Part shown: positions 6,402-8,128 of the stretch, in pieces
Position numbering within the stretch: position 1 is the stretch's first letter
Layout: every line of letters begins with the position of its first letter
From: an uncultured Polynucleobacter sp.
Lineage (GTDB): Bacteria > Pseudomonadota > Gammaproteobacteria > Burkholderiales > Burkholderiaceae
Reading direction: 5' to 3'
Assembly: GCA_937996825.1 (NCBI GenBank)
Contig: CALKUJ010000384.1
Location: forward strand, 1-8,128
DNA length: 8,128 nucleotides
Made by a program: the position numbers and the translations under genes
Notes under the pieces: generated by a model
Seen by the model: the letters and a program-made list of their open reading frames with translations, nothing else
Databases searched by the model: none
Told to the model about the DNA's origin: nothing

Positions 6402-7130
6402 ATGCCTTTGATCAAAACTCACCAGCTTGTGAAGTCCTATGGGATTGGCGAGCAAACGGTTCATGCGCTTGATGGTGTATCCGTCAGCATTGATCAAGGT
6501 GAGTTTGTCGCGATTGTGGGTGCTTCAGGTTCTGGCAAGTCAACCTTCATGAACATGATTGGTTGTCTCGATCAGCCAAGCAGTGGGTCATATGATTTGG
6601 GTGGTGAAGATGTTGCCAATATGTCCAGTGATGAACTGGCTGATTTGCGCAATCGTCGCATTGGTTTTATTTTTCAGCAATTTAATTTATTGGCCAGAAC
6701 TTCAGCCCTTGAAAACGTTGCTTTGCCATTGTTGTATGCCAGGGTCGGGCCTCTTGTGGGGCTCAGTAAAGAACAGCGCTATCAGCATGCTAAGCAACGC
6801 TTAGAGCAAGTCGGTTTGGGTGAACGTTTGCTGAATACGCCATCACAATTATCTGGCGGCCAACAGCAGCGTGTGGCTATTGCCAGAGCTTTGGTGAATA
6901 ATCCTGATTTGATTTTGGCCGATGAGCCCACTGGTGCTTTGGACTCTAAAACCAGTGCCGAAGTGATGGCACTCCTAACGCAACTCAATCAACAAGGAAT
7001 GACTGTGGTGGTGGTCACGCATGAGCCAGATGTTGCCGCTTATGCATCGCGCACGATCACATTCAAAGATGGCAAAGTCATTGATGACAGTCCTAGCAAA
7101 AAAGTTAGTTCGCTTGGAGGTTTGTCTTGA
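6402..7130 (+). CDS. macB: MacB-type ABC transporter ATP-binding protein (separate subunit)
   Basis: This 242-residue ATPase subunit powers the export complex from the cytoplasmic side of the inner membrane. All key motifs are present: Walker A GASGSGKST (40-48), Q-loop glutamine in FIFQQFNLL (92), signature LSGGQQQR (150-157), Walker B LILADEP (170-176), D-loop GALD (178-181) and switch histidine in VVTHEPD (207). The sequence belongs to the MacB/LolD-like family, and the context (MacA-like gene before, FtsX-fold permease after) points to MacB rather than LolD. A few residues after the Q-loop region (ARVGPLVGLSKEQR, 113-126) look longer than usual. In E. coli this domain is fused to the permease; here it is a separate protein. 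ATG 6402 is 35 bases after macA and has no Shine-Dalgarno sequence upstream. The gene ends with TGA overlapping the next start. Confidence 0.93.
   Translation: MPLIKTHQLVKSYGIGEQTVHALDGVSVSIDQGEFVAIVGASGSGKSTFMNMIGCLDQPSSGSYDLGGEDVANMSSDELADLRNRRIGFIFQQFNLLARTSALENVALPLLYARVGPLVGLSKEQRYQHAKQRLEQVGLGERLLNTPSQLSGGQQQRVAIARALVNNPDLILADEPTGALDSKTSAEVMALLTQLNQQGMTVVVVTHEPDVAAYASRTITFKDGKVIDDSPSKKVSSLGGLS
7114..7120 (+). promoter_or_regulatory. Strong ribosome binding site deciding the permease TTG start
   Basis: TTGGAGG at 7114-7120 lies six bases before the TTG at 7127, inside the end of the ATPase gene. It is the best Shine-Dalgarno match at any gene start in the window and supports the unusual TTG start and overlapping-gene arrangement. 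Confidence 0.75.
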
Positions 7131-8128
7131 ACTTATCCATCGCTCTCCAAGCACTTAAAGTCAATAAATTACGTTCAGGTCTGACGATGCTGGGCATCAT
7201 CATTGGCGTGGCCGCTGTGATTGTGATGATCGCTGTTGGTAGTGGTGCTCAAGCACGGGTTAAAGAACAAATTGCAGGCCTCGGTTCTAACCTCATGATC
7301 CTGTGGGCGGGATCTGTGACCACTGCTGGTGTGCGAGGCGGTTCGGGCACGGCTCAAACATTGGTTGAAGATGATGCTTGGGCTGTGATGAATGAAATTC
7401 CAGAAATTCAAGTGGCGGCACCAACTCAAAGAGGCAGTGGTCAAATCGTTTGGGGCAATGCCAATTGGTTGGCTTCGATCGTGGGCACCACACCAGAGTA
7501 TTTTGAAGCTCGTGATTGGGGTTTGGTGAACGGCCGCTTATTTGAAGCTGGCGAGATGTCAGGTGCTGGCAAAGTGGCCATCATTGGTCAAACAGTCGCT
7601 AGAGAATTATTTGGTGACGGTGATCCAGTCGATCAAATCATTCGAGTGCGGGGCGTGCCATTCACGGTGATTGGTTTGCTCGAGCGGAAGGGTCAAAGCA
7701 TGATGGGGCAGGATCAAGATGACATTGTCATCATCCCTTTGACCACTGCACGCAATAAAATTTTTGGCGCTTTACAAGGGCGTATTGGCAGAGTCAGCTC
7801 TATCTTCATCAAAGCCAAAGATGGTGTTGATATGAAAGAAGCTGAAGATAAGGTCAGAGTATTGCTTCGCCAGCGTCATAAACTATCGGGCAATACTCCT
7901 GATGACTTTTCTTTGCGTAATTTGACAGAAATACTTCAGGCCCAAGAAGCCGCCAGCAAAGTCATGGCTATTTTGTTGGCTGCAGTGGCATCCGTGAGCT
8001 TATTGGTGGGTGGTATTGGCATCATGAACATCATGCTGGTGTCCGTGACCGAAAGAACGCGAGAGATTGGTTTGCGTTTAGCTGTTGGTGCGAGGAGTAA
8101 AGATATTCTGTCGCAATTCTTGGTCGAA
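7127..8128 (+). CDS. macB: MacB-type ABC transporter permease, FtsX fold (3' end outside window)
   Basis: The frame is open from TTG 7127 to the last base (334 codons, no stop), and perhaps 70 residues are missing compared with usual permease halves of about 400. It reads MNLSIALQALKVNKLRSGLT and then the first membrane helix (about 18-38, MLGIIIGVAAVIVMIAVGSG). A long periplasmic domain (MacB_PCD type, about 40-275) follows, with GLGSNLM, VAAPTQRGSG, VVGTTPEYF-like IVGTTPEYF, GQTVARELFGDGDPV and RKGQSMMGQDQDD. The second helix contains the strongly conserved GGIGIMNIMLVSV block (about 295-307), followed by the cytoplasmic ERTREIGLRLAVGAR coupling segment. The last helices lie beyond the window. 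The start overlaps the ATPase stop as TTGA and has a good ribosome site, so translation is probably coupled, giving balanced subunit amounts. The protein provides the mechanotransmission part of the exporter; cargo is unknown. Confidence 0.93.
   Translation, partial: MNLSIALQALKVNKLRSGLTMLGIIIGVAAVIVMIAVGSGAQARVKEQIAGLGSNLMILWAGSVTTAGVRGGSGTAQTLVEDDAWAVMNEIPEIQVAAPTQRGSGQIVWGNANWLASIVGTTPEYFEARDWGLVNGRLFEAGEMSGAGKVAIIGQTVARELFGDGDPVDQIIRVRGVPFTVIGLLERKGQSMMGQDQDDIVIIPLTTARNKIFGALQGRIGRVSSIFIKAKDGVDMKEAEDKVRVLLRQRHKLSGNTPDDFSLRNLTEILQAQEAASKVMAILLAAVASVSLLVGGIGIMNIMLVSVTERTREIGLRLAVGARSKDILSQFLVE

Noticed and set aside
7175..7493. Minus-strand frames of 89 and 66 codons opposite the permease gene
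   Set aside because: They are His/Pro/Ser/Cys-rich shadow sequences opposite a conserved MacB permease frame that is open to the window edge.
1..8128. A defence system, mobile element or other undescribed cluster
   Set aside because: All large reading frames are accounted for by known housekeeping or export families, with no integrase, transposase, terminal repeats, tRNA junction or abrupt change in composition visible.

Overview
The window looks like ordinary chromosome from a Gram-negative bacterium, most likely a betaproteobacterium of the Burkholderiales with moderate GC (Polynucleobacter-like). That placement rests on protein flavour: the Tex and MacA/MacB sequences read like betaproteobacterial versions, there are LPS heptose and TolC genes, and base composition is only moderate by eye. 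It is inference, because no rRNA or marker gene is present. I see no insertion sequence, integrase, CRISPR array, tRNA or phage gene.

Layout. Positions 1-359 hold the 3' end of a lipopolysaccharide heptosyltransferase gene (waaC type). A complete tex gene follows at 397-2889, encoding a transcription accessory / RNA-binding protein with YqgF, helix-hairpin-helix and S1 domains. Next is a small gene at 2961-3224 for a coiled-coil plus membrane-anchor protein of the DUF1640 (CCDC90-like) type. A convergent gap of about 100 bases carries a good intrinsic terminator for the leftward tolC-type gene (3323-4879, minus strand). Then comes a divergent control region of 179 bases (4880-5058). To its right lie a macA-type periplasmic adaptor gene (5059-6366), a macB-type ATPase gene (6402-7130) and a macB-type permease gene (7127 to the window edge, incomplete).

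How the genes work together. The right half encodes all parts of a MacAB-TolC-like tripartite ABC exporter. The ATPase and FtsX-fold permease form the inner-membrane motor, the MacA-like adaptor bridges the periplasm, and the divergently transcribed TolC-family protein is the outer-membrane duct. Unlike Escherichia coli MacB, where ATPase and permease are one polypeptide, here they are two genes that overlap by three bases, which suggests coupled translation. The cargo cannot be told from the sequence.

No clearly new biological system is visible. The points most worth a second look are the 9-base direct repeats in the tolC/macA control region, lineage-specific additions in the TolC-like protein (N-terminal linker and lysine-rich insert), an Ala/Gly/Ser-rich insert in MacA, an AT-only perfect hairpin between macA and the ATPase gene, an insert in Tex, and the small DUF1640-like gene.
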